From Bauldia sp965232525 (lineage in GTDB: Bacteria; Pseudomonadota; Alphaproteobacteria; Rhizobiales; Kaistiaceae): a stretch of DNA of 64,000 nt. Positions 9,160 to 17,588 of this stretch are shown here, piece by piece. The notes beneath the pieces are model-generated. The model did not search any database. It was not told where the DNA came from and worked only from the letters and a program-made list of their open reading frames with translations. The position numbers were made by a program, and so were the translations under genes. Position 1 is the stretch's first letter; each line of letters begins with the position of its first letter. The DNA is taken from positions 2,232,001 to 2,296,000 of the forward strand of contig NZ_OZ246980.1 in NCBI RefSeq assembly GCF_965232525.1, in the 5' to 3' direction.

Positions 9160-9505
9160 TGGTCGGTTCCCCTTCCTCGGGTTCGGCAAGCAGTTTCTCC
9201 AGACGGTCGAACGACCCCTCCCAGAAAGAGCGATATTCGGTCATCCAGTCGTCGATGACCCGGATCGCTTCCGGTCGGACCCGGCAGACCCGCCACTGGC
9301 GGTCGACCCGTCGCTCGATCAGCCCGGCATCCTCCAGCACGCGCAGGTGTTTCGAAATAGCCGGCTTGCTGATCGAAAACGGCGCCGCGATCTCGCCGGC
9401 GGAGCGTTGTCCTTCCTTGAGCAGGCGCTCGACGATAGCCAGGCGGGTCGGATCGGACAGGGCACCGAACACGGTCGTGACCGCGGGGGAAACGGGCATA
9501 CGCAT
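9137..9505 (-). CDS. ArsR-family transcriptional regulator (SRPBCC-linked)
   Basis: This 122-residue winged-helix repressor has the ArsR pattern ALSDPTRLAIVERLLKEGQRSAGEIA followed by the recognition helix FSISKPAISKHLRVLEDAGLI. Cysteine metal-binding boxes of classic ArsR/SmtB members are absent, so it probably does not sense metals. ATG 9505 has GGAG 5 bases upstream; ATG 9511 is a weaker alternative. It is the first gene of a two-gene operon with the SRPBCC protein and is divergent from the ArsR-methyltransferase gene. A perfect palindrome 11 bases upstream is a likely self-operator. Confidence 0.88.
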   Translation of the reverse strand: MRMPVSPAVTTVFGALSDPTRLAIVERLLKEGQRSAGEIAAPFSISKPAISKHLRVLEDAGLIERRVDRQWRVCRVRPEAIRVIDDWMTEYRSFWEGSFDRLEKLLAEPEEGEPTNGHHGSQ

Positions 9506-9515
9506 CTCCATAATT

Positions 9516-9529
9516 TAACCGCACGGTTA
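9516..9529. promoter_or_regulatory. Palindromic operator candidate for the ArsR/SRPBCC operon
   Basis: TAACCG-CA-CGGTTA is a perfect 6-2-6 inverted repeat just upstream of the ArsR start, in an AT-rich stretch. ArsR repressors bind short imperfect palindromes of this size at their own promoters. Autoregulation is therefore inferred, not shown. Confidence 0.55.
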
Positions 9530-9589
9530 TTTATTACGGACCACATGTCAAGGTGACCCGCGGTCCTATACGGCCGTATCTTGCAGGAG

Positions 9590-9609
9590 ATATAAAGATA
9601 TGTATATAT
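9590..9609. promoter_or_regulatory. AT-rich imperfect dyad ahead of the ArsR-methyltransferase gene
   Basis: The 20-base stretch ATATAAAGATATGTATATAT is an imperfect palindrome with 8 of 10 pairs matching. It stands out in this GC-rich region. It lies 23 bases before the chosen start of the fused regulator. A second, perfect 12-base palindrome (ATACGGCCGTAT) lies at 9568-9579. Either could be the operator controlling the methionine-cycle operon. Confidence 0.4.
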
Positions 9610-9632
9610 GCGCGGTCAACTGGCGGAATATC

Positions 9633-10625
9633 ATGGAACAGTCCCATACTGTCGAGGCATTGCTGACCGCCCTGCGGGCGGCGGGGGAGGGGACCCGATT
9701 CCGGATCCTCTCGCTCCTGGGAGAAGCGGAGCTTTCGGTGAAGGACCTCACCGCTATTCTCGGCCAGTCGCAGCCGCGAATTTCCCGGCATCTCAAGTTG
9801 TTGGCGGACGCTGCTTTGATCGACCGGTTCCCGGAAGGCGCCTGGGTCTTCTACCGCCTGACTGAAGCGGGCCCCGGCCGGCGGCTGGTGACCGATCTGC
9901 TGTCGGCGACGGACCGGAGCGATCTGGTCCTGGCGCGCGACCGCGAGCGGTTGGCGCTCACCAAGCAAGAACACGCCGAGGCGGCTCATTCTTATTTCGC
10001 CGCCAACGCGGAGGAATGGGACACCATCCGCGCCCTCCACGTCGCCGAGGATGTCGTCGAGGCCGCGGTGGCCGAGGCCTTGGGCTCCCAGTCGTTCGAC
10101 AGCCTGCTCGATCTCGGGACCGGAACCGGCCGGATGCTGGAACTGCTCCATCCGCTCTACAGCCGCGCGGTGGGCATCGACGCCTCACCCGATATGCTCG
10201 CCGTGGCGCGGGCCAACCTTGACCGAGCCGGCATCACCAACGCGCAAGTGCGTCTCGGCGACATTTACAATCTGCCGCTGACCCGCGAATCCTTCGACTT
10301 AGTAGTTGTCCATCAGGTGCTCCACTTCCTCGACGATCCGGAGCGTGCGCTGGCCGAAGCGGCGCGGATTCTGCGACCCGGGGGTCGCCTGCTGATCGTC
10401 GACTTCGCACCCCACGATATGGAATTCTTGCGAGAGGATCATGCCCATCGTCGCCTGGGCTTCGACCGCGATCAGGTCGGACAGTGGATTGGCGCGGCAG
10501 GGCTCGCACTCGAGAGCGCCGTGGCGCTGCCGGGCGGCAAGACGGATACGCTGACGGTGACCCTGTGGCTGGCGCGAGATGAGCGCATGGTCATCGCCGG
10601 CGGTGAGGGACGGGAGGTAGCGTGA
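9633..10625 (+). CDS. ArsR-type regulator fused to a SAM-dependent methyltransferase
   Basis: The 330-residue protein has an N-terminal winged-helix domain (residues ~1-95, with EGTRFRILSLLGEAELSVKDL and LGQSQPRISRHLKLLADAAL). The C-terminal half is a class I methyltransferase domain with LLDLGTGTGRMLELL and a post-motif strand VGIDASPDMLAVARANL. Such fusions are common in Alphaproteobacteria next to metF/metH, where an S-adenosylhomocysteine-responsive ArsR control is known for related regulators (SahR). That role here is inferred from context. ATG 9633 fits the family start, and an in-frame ATG at 9600 also has AGGAG upstream. It shares one base with metF (TGATG), which implies co-translation. 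Confidence 0.85.
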   Translation: MEQSHTVEALLTALRAAGEGTRFRILSLLGEAELSVKDLTAILGQSQPRISRHLKLLADAALIDRFPEGAWVFYRLTEAGPGRRLVTDLLSATDRSDLVLARDRERLALTKQEHAEAAHSYFAANAEEWDTIRALHVAEDVVEAAVAEALGSQSFDSLLDLGTGTGRMLELLHPLYSRAVGIDASPDMLAVARANLDRAGITNAQVRLGDIYNLPLTRESFDLVVVHQVLHFLDDPERALAEAARILRPGGRLLIVDFAPHDMEFLREDHAHRRLGFDRDQVGQWIGAAGLALESAVALPGGKTDTLTVTLWLARDERMVIAGGEGREVA

Positions 10626-11551
10626 TGGATGCCAGAAGCGAACGGGCGAGCCGCTTGCCGAGCACGTGCGCCGATCTCAATGTGTCGTTCGAGTTCTTCC
10701 CCCCGAAGACACCGGCCATGGAAGCGAAGCTGTGGCAGTCGATCGAGCGCTTGGCACCCCTGGCACCGGCCTTCGTCTCGGTGACCTACGGGGCCGGCGG
10801 CTCGACCCGGGAACGGACCCATGCGACCGTCACCCGGATCCTGAGGGAGACCGCGCTGCACCCGGCCGCGCATCTTACCTGCGTCGGTGCGACGCGTGAG
10901 GATGTCGATGCGATCGTCAGGGGTTATGGCGAAGAAGGGGTCCGCCACATCGTCGCGTTACGCGGCGATCCGGTCGAGGGCGCCGGCTGTGCCTACACGC
11001 CGCATCCCGGCGGTTACGCCAACAGCGCCGAACTCGTCGCCGGAATCCGCGACCTCGGCGACTTTGAGATTTCGGTGGCGGCTTATCCGGAAAAGCATCC
11101 GGATAGTCCGAGTCCGGCCGCCGACATCGAAATGCTGAAACGCAAGGTCGACGCCGGCGCCGATCGTGCGATCACGCAGTTCTTCTTCGACAATGACGGT
11201 TTTGAAGACTACCTGGAACGGGTCCGCGCCGCCGGCATTGCGATCCCGATCGTGCCCGGCATCGTCCCGGTCCACGACTTCAACCGCATCGCCCGCTTCG
11301 CGGGGAACTGCGGTGCCTCGATGCCGGATTGGCTGGCGCACCGGTTCGAGGGGCTCGCCGACGACCCGGCGACCCGGCAACTGGTGGCGGCGGCGGTGGC
11401 CGCCGAACAGGTGCTCGACCTGGTCGATCGCGGCATCACCGACTTCCATTTCTACACCATGAACCGCGCCGATCTCGTGTACGCGATCTGCCATTTGCTC
11501 GGCATGCGCCCGGTTAAGCCAGCCCCGAGGCCTCAGGAGGCGGCGGCGTGA
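10625..11551 (+). CDS. metF: 5,10-Methylenetetrahydrofolate reductase
   Basis: This 308-residue FAD-dependent TIM-barrel enzyme makes 5-methyl-THF, the methyl donor for methionine synthase. Characteristic segments are VSFEFFPPKTPAMEAKLW, FVSVTYGAGGSTRERTH, the flavin-binding region HIVALRGDP and the catalytic stretch GADRAITQFFFDND. Length matches bacterial MetF (about 300). GTG 10622 precedes ATG 10625 in frame; ATG is chosen and overlaps the stop of the upstream fusion by one base. It is in the same orientation as both metH genes downstream, with three unrelated genes in between. Confidence 0.95.
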   Translation: MDARSERASRLPSTCADLNVSFEFFPPKTPAMEAKLWQSIERLAPLAPAFVSVTYGAGGSTRERTHATVTRILRETALHPAAHLTCVGATREDVDAIVRGYGEEGVRHIVALRGDPVEGAGCAYTPHPGGYANSAELVAGIRDLGDFEISVAAYPEKHPDSPSPAADIEMLKRKVDAGADRAITQFFFDNDGFEDYLERVRAAGIAIPIVPGIVPVHDFNRIARFAGNCGASMPDWLAHRFEGLADDPATRQLVAAAVAAEQVLDLVDRGITDFHFYTMNRADLVYAICHLLGMRPVKPAPRPQEAAA

Positions 11552-11562
11552 CCGACTTGAAA

Positions 11563-11601
11563 ATGACTAGAAGGATCATAAATTATGACCTTTCTAGTCA
11601 T
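11563..11601. promoter_or_regulatory. Large inverted repeat: operator candidate of the Phd/VapC pair
   Basis: The outer arms ATGACTAGAAGG and CCTTTCTAGTCAT are complementary except for one extra T. Between them lies a second perfect palindrome, TCATAA-A-TTATGA. The element ends 11 bases before the antitoxin start, where type II antitoxin-toxin complexes usually bind to repress their own operon. The region is much richer in A+T than its flanks. Confidence 0.65.
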
Positions 11602-11612
11602 GAAAGGGTGAA

Positions 11613-11858
11613 ATGACCACCTGGCAGATTCAAAAGGCTAAAGCGCGGTTCAGCGAGCTCCTCGAACAGGTGTCTCGGGATGGACCGCAGACGATCACCA
11701 AACACGGCAAGCCGACGGCTGTTGTTGTTTCGATCACCGACTACGAGGCTCTCCGGCGACAAAGGCCAAGTCTAGTGGACTATCTGAAGAGCGGGCCCTC
11801 GTTCGAGGGCGTTGATCTGGAGCGTTCGAAAGATACCGGGCGAGCAGTCGATCTATGA
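11613..11858 (+). CDS. Phd/YefM-family antitoxin
   Basis: The 81-residue protein has the YefM/Phd N-terminal DNA-binding domain: WQIQKAKARFSELLEQVSRDGPQ, then ITKHGKPTAVVVSITDYEALR. A C-terminal tail of about 30 residues would wrap and block the toxin. ATG 11613 has AAAGGG upstream, partly inside the operator. Its stop overlaps the start of the PIN-domain toxin (ATGA). It should neutralise that toxin and co-repress the promoter. Confidence 0.9.
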   Translation: MTTWQIQKAKARFSELLEQVSRDGPQTITKHGKPTAVVVSITDYEALRRQRPSLVDYLKSGPSFEGVDLERSKDTGRAVDL

Positions 11859-12286
11859 CGGATCGCGGTTACCTGCTGGATACCAATGTCGTTTCCGAGT
11901 CGACGCACGCCCGGCCGGACGCAAGGGTCTCCGCTTTTCTGGATCGAGTCCCCCGGGAGATGGCGTTTCTCAGCGTTCTCACCATCGGCGAACTTCGCAA
12001 GGGCGTGGAAATCCGGCGGCGTCACGATCAAGTTCATGCGGAACGGTTGAGCGCGTGGGTCGACGGGCTCGAAGAGATTTATGCCGATGCCCTGCTCCCT
12101 GTCGATTCGACAATCGCAAGCCTTTGGGGTCGGCTCGCCGCCAATCGGCCGCGTCCGGTTGTCGATACGCTGCTGGCGGCCACCGCGATCAACCGCGGAC
12201 TGACACTGGTCACCCGTAATGTGCGCGACATCGCCGATACCGGTGTCGTCTGGATCGATCCGTGGCAGGACGAGTCCTCCCCATGA
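11855..12286 (+). CDS. PIN-domain ribonuclease toxin (VapC/FitB-like)
   Basis: This 143-residue protein carries the PIN-domain acidic residues: YLLDTNVVSE near the start (Asp9), TIGELRKGVEIRR in the middle and VDTLLAATAINRGLTLVTRN in the C-terminal third. VapC toxins cleave tRNA or rRNA with magnesium. The target here is unknown. The pair is a Phd-type antitoxin with a VapC-type toxin, a frequent hybrid. It overlaps its antitoxin by 4 bases and also overlaps the VOC gene downstream by 4 bases (ATGA), so the module is welded into the met operon. Confidence 0.88.
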   Translation: MTDRGYLLDTNVVSESTHARPDARVSAFLDRVPREMAFLSVLTIGELRKGVEIRRRHDQVHAERLSAWVDGLEEIYADALLPVDSTIASLWGRLAANRPRPVVDTLLAATAINRGLTLVTRNVRDIADTGVVWIDPWQDESSP

Positions 12287-12687
12287 AAGACACCGCCGGC
12301 ACAGACACCAAGGCAGCGTTCACGGTGACGGCCATCGATCACGTTCAGGTCGCGGTGCCGCCCGGCTCCCAGGATCGGAGCCGCGCTTTCTACGTCGACA
12401 TCCTCGGCATGGCCGAGATCGATAAGCCCGCGGCGCTGAAGTCCCGTGGTGGCCTCTGGGTTGCCGCCGGCGGCCAGCAACTCCATCTGGGCGTTGAACA
12501 GGATTTTCGACCAGCTCGTAAGGCCCATCCGGCGTTCCGGGTCGACAACATCGATTCGACGGCGAAGAGGATCGCGGAGGCCGGCTACGACGTAGCTTGG
12601 GCGTCGCCGCAAGAGATACCCGGTCGTCGACGTTTCTTCACCGCCGATCCATTCGGCAACCGTCTCGAGTTTATCGCGGAGTTATGA
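12283..12687 (+). CDS. VOC (glyoxalase/bleomycin-resistance fold) protein
   Basis: The 134-residue single-domain protein has the paired beta-alpha-beta pattern of the vicinal oxygen chelate fold: AIDHVQVAVPPGSQDRSRAFYVDILGM at the start and FFTADPFGNRLEFIAE at the end. The first histidine (in DHVQV) and the late glutamate (LEFI) are the usual metal ligands. The substrate is not predictable. It overlaps the toxin upstream and the metH N-terminal gene downstream by 4 bases each, so it is translated with them. Confidence 0.82.
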   Translation: MKDTAGTDTKAAFTVTAIDHVQVAVPPGSQDRSRAFYVDILGMAEIDKPAALKSRGGLWVAAGGQQLHLGVEQDFRPARKAHPAFRVDNIDSTAKRIAEAGYDVAWASPQEIPGRRRFFTADPFGNRLEFIAEL

Positions 12688-13754
12688 CCATGCGTGAGAT
12701 CAGCGATATCGAAAACCGACTGCGGAGCGCCGCCGCCAAGCGAATCCTGGTGCTCGACGGTGCGATGGGAACGATGATCCAGTCGCTGAAACTGACCGAG
12801 GAGGATTTTCGCGGGTCGCGTTTCGCCGACTGGCCGAGCGAGCTCAAGGGCAACAACGACCTGTTGAACCTGACCCAGCCGGAGCACATTCGTCGCTTCC
12901 ACGTGGAATATCTTCGCGCCGGCGCCGACATCGTAGAGTCCAACACCTTCTCCTCGACGTCGATCGCCCAGGCCGACTATGGCATGGAGGACTTGGCCTA
13001 CGAGTTGAACAGGGAAGGGGCGCGGCTGGCCAAGGAGGCTTGCGACGAAGTCACCGCTGACGAGCCCGAGCGGCCGCGCTTCGTCGCCGGCACGATCGGG
13101 CCGACCAACCGGTCCGCGTCGATATCGCCGGATGTTAACGATCCCGGTTTCCGCAATGTCACCTTTGACGATCTGGTGGCGGCCTATGGCGAAGCTACCC
13201 GCGGCCTGATCGACGGTGGCGCCGACCTTATCCTGATCGAAACGATCTTCGACACGCTCAACGCCAAGGCGGCGGTCGTTGCTGTCGACGAGGTGTCGCG
13301 CGAGAAGGGCGTCGGCCTGCCGGCCATGATTTCCGGGACGATCACCGATCGGTCGGGGCGGACGCTGTCGGGCCAGACGCCGACCGCGTTCTGGTACTCG
13401 CTCCGCCACGCCAAGCCCTTCACCATCGGCCTCAACTGCGCCCTCGGCGCGGCCGAGATGCGCGCCCACATGGACGAGATCGCTCGGACCGCGGACACGC
13501 TGACTTGCGCCTATCCGAACGCCGGTCTGCCGAACGAGTTCGGTGAGTATGACGAGTCGCCCGAGGCGATGGCCGAGCAACTCGGCGAATTCGCTCGTTC
13601 CGGGCTCGTCAATGTCGTCGGTGGATGCTGCGGGACCACGCCGGAACATGTCAGCGCCATAGCCGCTGCTGTCGAAGGCGTCGCGCCGCGTCCGCTGCCG
13701 GAGGATAAGCCGCGCCTCAGGCTATCGGGGCTCGAACCGTTCGAGGCGGCGTAG
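12684..13754 (+). CDS. metH: Methionine synthase, homocysteine-binding module (split MetH, part 1)
   Basis: This 356-residue protein corresponds to domain I of cobalamin-dependent methionine synthase. It carries LVLDGAMGTMIQ near the start, the loop ESNTFSSTSIAQADYGMEDL and the zinc-binding cysteines in IGLNCALG and VNVVGGCCGTTPEH. It binds and activates homocysteine. The rest of the enzyme is in the next gene, 39 bases downstream. Split MetH is known in many Alphaproteobacteria. ATG 12684 overlaps the VOC stop; ATG 12690 is an alternative. Confidence 0.93.
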   Translation: MTMREISDIENRLRSAAAKRILVLDGAMGTMIQSLKLTEEDFRGSRFADWPSELKGNNDLLNLTQPEHIRRFHVEYLRAGADIVESNTFSSTSIAQADYGMEDLAYELNREGARLAKEACDEVTADEPERPRFVAGTIGPTNRSASISPDVNDPGFRNVTFDDLVAAYGEATRGLIDGGADLILIETIFDTLNAKAAVVAVDEVSREKGVGLPAMISGTITDRSGRTLSGQTPTAFWYSLRHAKPFTIGLNCALGAAEMRAHMDEIARTADTLTCAYPNAGLPNEFGEYDESPEAMAEQLGEFARSGLVNVVGGCCGTTPEHVSAIAAAVEGVAPRPLPEDKPRLRLSGLEPFEAA

Positions 13755-13793
13755 GGCCTGATACCGGACCCGCGTAGAGCAACCGATTTCGCC

Positions 13794-16463
13794 ATGACCG
13801 AAGCCACCGCGACCTTCATCAACATCGGTGAGCGCACCAACGTTACCGGGTCGGCGCGCTTCCGCAAGCTGATCACCGCTGGCGACTACGACACGGCGCT
13901 CGACGTTGCCCGCAACCAGGTCATCAACGGCGCTCAGATCCTCGACGTCAACATGGACGAGGGGCTGCTCGATTCTGAAGCGGCGATGGCGACCTTCCTC
14001 AACCTGATGGCGGCCGAACCTGACATCGCCCGCGTGCCGGTGATGGTCGACTCGTCCAAGTGGTCGGTGATCGAGGCCGGGCTGAAATGCGTTCAGGGCA
14101 AGTCGATCGTCAACTCGATCTCGCTGAAGGAGGGCGAGGCGCAGTTTCGTGAACAGGCGGCGAAGGTGCTCAGCTATGGGGCGGCGGTGGTCGTCATGGC
14201 CTTCGACGAAACCGGCCAGGCCGACACATTCGAGCGCAAGACCGAAATCTGCGCTCGAGCCTATCGCATTCTCGTCGAGGAGGTCGGCACCGCGCCGGAG
14301 GACATCATCTTCGACCCCAACATCTTCGCGGTTGCGACGGGAATCGAGGAACACAACAACTACGCGGTCGACTTCATCGAGGCGACCCGGTGGATTCGGC
14401 AGAACCTGCCCTACGCGCATGTTTCCGGCGGCGTCTCCAATCTGTCGTTCTCGTTCCGCGGCAACGAGGGGGTCCGCGCCGCCATGCATGCGGTCTTCCT
14501 GTATCACGCTATCGCTGCCGGGATGGACATGGGGATCGTCAACGCTGGCGCGCTGCCGGTCTATGACGACATCGATCCTGAACTCCGCGACCTCGCCGAA
14601 GACGTGGTGCTCAATCGGCGGGACGACGCGACCGAGCGGCTGCTCGAAGCCGCCGCGCGGTTCAAGGGTGGCGGTGCAGCCAAGACCGAGGTCGACCTCG
14701 CTTGGCGCGAATGGCCGGTGGAGAAGCGGCTGGAACATGCGTTGGTCAAGGGCATCACCGATTTCATCGAGGACGACACCGAGGAAGCGCGCCAAGGCGC
14801 GGTCAGGACGCTCGAAGTGATCGAAGGCCCGCTGATGGCGGGGATGAACGTGGTCGGCGACCTGTTCGGCTCGGGCAAGATGTTCCTGCCGCAGGTGGTG
14901 AAATCGGCTCGGGTGATGAAGCAGGCGGTCGCCTACCTAATGCCGTTCATGGAGCAGGAGAAGGCGGAGCAGGGCCTTGGCGGCAGCAGCCTCGCCGGGC
15001 GGATTCTGCTCGCTACGGTGAAGGGGGATGTTCACGACATCGGCAAGAACATCGTTGGCGTCGTGCTCCAGTGCAACAACTACGAGGTCATTGACCTTGG
15101 GGTCATGGTACCGGCCAACAAGATCCTGGAGACAGCGCGCGACAAGGAAGTCGACATTATCGGCCTCTCCGGCCTGATCACGCCGTCGCTGGACGAGATG
15201 TGCCACGTAGCGGCGGAGATGGAGCGGGAAGGCTTCGATGTGCCGCTGCTGATCGGCGGCGCGACCACCAGCCGCGTGCACACGGCGGTGAAGATCGACC
15301 CGAACTACGAGCGCGGCCAGACGGTACACGTACTAGACGCAAGCCGCGCCGTCGGGGTTGCCGGCAGCCTGCTCGGCGACGGCCGCGCCGACTACATGGC
15401 TGCGGTGCGCGATGAATACCGCCAGGTCGCGGAAAACCACGCGCGCGGGCTGGCGGAGAAGCGGCGTGTGTCTTTGGCGGACGCCCGTGCCAACGCGTTC
15501 GCCCCGGATTGGTCCACTTATGCGCCGCCCGCGCCGAAGCTGATCGGGACCCGGGTGTTCGACGACTATCCGGTCGCCGACCTCGTCCCTTACATCGACT
15601 GGACACCGTTCTTCGCCGCTTGGGAGATCAAGGGCACCTATCCGCTGCTTCTTGACGATCCCAAGGTCGGCGAAGCAGCGCGGTCGCTTTTCGCCGATGC
15701 CCAGGCAATGCTCGGCAAGATGGTGGCCGAGGATTGGCTGTCCGCGCGCGGGGTGGTCGGATTCTGGCCGGCCAACCGCGAGGGAGACGACATCGTCGTT
15801 TACGCCGACAACGAGCGGTCGACGGAGCGCGCGCGGCTCCACACCTTGCGTCAACAGATCGCCCGGTCTGGCAACAGGCGCAAACATGTGGCGCTGGCCG
15901 ACTTCGTCGCTCCGATCGGCGCCGGCGCCGATTACGTCGGCGGTTTCGCGGTGACGGCGGGTATTGGCGAGGAGGCGGTGGCAGCGCGGTTCGCGCGGGC
16001 CAACGACGACTACTCCAAGATCCTCAGCCAGGCGCTGGCCGACCGGCTGGCCGAGGCGTTTGCCGAGCGGATGCACGAAGAGGTCCGCAAGACACTGTGG
16101 GGCTACGTGCCGGACGAGGCGTACTCAAAGCAAGAGCTGATCGCCGAAGGCTATCGCGGCATCCGTCCGGCGCCGGGCTATCCGGCGCAGCCCGACCACA
16201 CCGAGAAACAGACACTGTTCGACCTGCTCGGCGCTGAAGCCGCGACCGGCATCCGGCTGACCGAGAGCTACGCCATGTGGCCGGCGTCGTCGGTCTCCGG
16301 CCTCTACTTCGCTCACCCCGACAGCTACTATTTCGGCGTTGGCCGGATCGAGGCCGACCAGGTCGCCGACTACGCAGCGCGCAAGGGCTGGACGGTGGAA
16401 GAGGCTGAGCGCTGGCTGGCGCCCATCCTCAACTATCAGCCGCAGCGGGATGCAGCAGCATGA
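13794..16463 (+). CDS. metH: Methionine synthase, folate-, cobalamin- and AdoMet-binding modules (split MetH, part 2)
   Basis: The 889-residue protein completes MetH. It starts with the pterin-binding domain (FINIGERTNVTGSARFRKLI). The cobalamin domain has the Dx-HxxG motif in KGDVHDIGKNIVGVVLQ near residue 410, and SGLITPSLDEM. The C-terminal part is the AdoMet-dependent reactivation domain, ending with PASSVSGLYFAHPDSYYFGVG. It transfers the methyl group from 5-methyl-THF via cob(I)alamin to homocysteine held by part 1. I see no cobalamin riboswitch upstream; expression probably comes from the metF promoter region. Confidence 0.95.
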   Translation: MTEATATFINIGERTNVTGSARFRKLITAGDYDTALDVARNQVINGAQILDVNMDEGLLDSEAAMATFLNLMAAEPDIARVPVMVDSSKWSVIEAGLKCVQGKSIVNSISLKEGEAQFREQAAKVLSYGAAVVVMAFDETGQADTFERKTEICARAYRILVEEVGTAPEDIIFDPNIFAVATGIEEHNNYAVDFIEATRWIRQNLPYAHVSGGVSNLSFSFRGNEGVRAAMHAVFLYHAIAAGMDMGIVNAGALPVYDDIDPELRDLAEDVVLNRRDDATERLLEAAARFKGGGAAKTEVDLAWREWPVEKRLEHALVKGITDFIEDDTEEARQGAVRTLEVIEGPLMAGMNVVGDLFGSGKMFLPQVVKSARVMKQAVAYLMPFMEQEKAEQGLGGSSLAGRILLATVKGDVHDIGKNIVGVVLQCNNYEVIDLGVMVPANKILETARDKEVDIIGLSGLITPSLDEMCHVAAEMEREGFDVPLLIGGATTSRVHTAVKIDPNYERGQTVHVLDASRAVGVAGSLLGDGRADYMAAVRDEYRQVAENHARGLAEKRRVSLADARANAFAPDWSTYAPPAPKLIGTRVFDDYPVADLVPYIDWTPFFAAWEIKGTYPLLLDDPKVGEAARSLFADAQAMLGKMVAEDWLSARGVVGFWPANREGDDIVVYADNERSTERARLHTLRQQIARSGNRRKHVALADFVAPIGAGADYVGGFAVTAGIGEEAVAARFARANDDYSKILSQALADRLAEAFAERMHEEVRKTLWGYVPDEAYSKQELIAEGYRGIRPAPGYPAQPDHTEKQTLFDLLGAEAATGIRLTESYAMWPASSVSGLYFAHPDSYYFGVGRIEADQVADYAARKGWTVEEAERWLAPILNYQPQRDAAA

Positions 16464-16500
16464 CCGGCCGCGACGACGTGTCGAGGTAAACCACGCACCC

Positions 16501-17436
16501 TCACGGCGTATCGAGGGCCTCGAGCAGGGCGAGCTCGCGCTCATAGCGTTCGCGGACCGATGCGCTGGGCTCGATCTCCGTGGGATAACCTGTGCTTGCG
16601 AACGCGGCCGTGGATGTCGCGTCGGCCAGCCCTCGCGCGATGGCCTCGACCGTGGCCTCGGTCATGTACTGGCTTCCGAACAGTGCCGCGGCGATTGTGA
16701 AGCCAAGCATTTCATCGCCAGAGATCTCGGCTAACGTCGGTGTGTCCGGATGGGCGGCCGAGCGTTCCGTGCCGAAGCTGACGATCGGCACGACGCCGTC
16801 GCTGCTGGACGCGTCGTTGAACGTCGTGATCAAGGGATCGGTGATGATCCCAAGCTCCGCCTCGCCATTTACCACTGCATCGAAGATCGCCTGTGGGCCA
16901 ATTCGCTGGACTTCGGTGAAGCTGGCGTCGAGTACCTTGCCGAGCATCTTCTCGGCGACCGCGAACGATGATTGTGGCCCCGCACCTGCCATTGTGAACG
17001 TACGCTGGCCCGCGGCATCCTTGAGCGCCGACCAGCTGGCATAGTCGGCGCCCTGTCGGGCAAACAACGTGACCCCATAGCCGCTTCCGAACTGGGCCAC
17101 CGGACTGAGCAAAGCCAGGCTGAACTCGCGACCGCCGGAGTATTGCTTCATCACCAGGTTCATCGTCGACGAGACAATGACCACGCTGCCGGTTTCGTCC
17201 TGGACCACTTGATCGACGCCGACCCAGCCGCCATCGCCCGTGGCCGCTTTGATCGCCACGTCACGGCCGAGCGCCTGCGAGAGCGGTTCGGAGACCGCTT
17301 GCATGATCGCCTCGAAGGCGCCGCCCGGATGCGGAATCAACACGGTCAACGCGTCCTCCGACCGGGCTTGGCTCAAGGTTGCAAGCACCAAGGGTGCGGC
17401 GCCTGCGGCGAGCAGAAGATCGCGTCTGGTCAACAT
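16501..17436 (-). CDS. TctC/Bug-family tripartite tricarboxylate transporter substrate-binding protein
   Basis: The 311-residue exported protein begins with a twin-arginine-like signal (TRRDLLLAAGAAPLVLATL, cleavage near residue 25). The mature part has the Bug/TctC layout: LTVLIPHPGGAF as first strand, a middle TFTMAGAGPQSSFAVAEKML segment, and EISGDEMLGFTIAAALFGS near the C-terminus. Such proteins bind carboxylates for TctAB-type permeases. No tctA or tctB lies nearby, so it is an orphan here and its ligand is unknown. It is convergent with metH. Confidence 0.8.
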   Translation of the reverse strand: MLTRRDLLLAAGAAPLVLATLSQARSEDALTVLIPHPGGAFEAIMQAVSEPLSQALGRDVAIKAATGDGGWVGVDQVVQDETGSVVIVSSTMNLVMKQYSGGREFSLALLSPVAQFGSGYGVTLFARQGADYASWSALKDAAGQRTFTMAGAGPQSSFAVAEKMLGKVLDASFTEVQRIGPQAIFDAVVNGEAELGIITDPLITTFNDASSSDGVVPIVSFGTERSAAHPDTPTLAEISGDEMLGFTIAAALFGSQYMTEATVEAIARGLADATSTAAFASTGYPTEIEPSASVRERYERELALLEALDTP

Positions 17437-17588
17437 TGGTGCGCTTTCCTCCCAAAAAACGTCTAACAGGCGCTGACACTAGCCCAATTCAGCGCAAAAG
17501 CGAAAAAGGCGGCTGGCTCGTGTCCCCGGCGTAGCAAAGGCGTTTTGCTACCGCTAAGGTCCACCGATACCGGCGGCGGGAGTATGGC

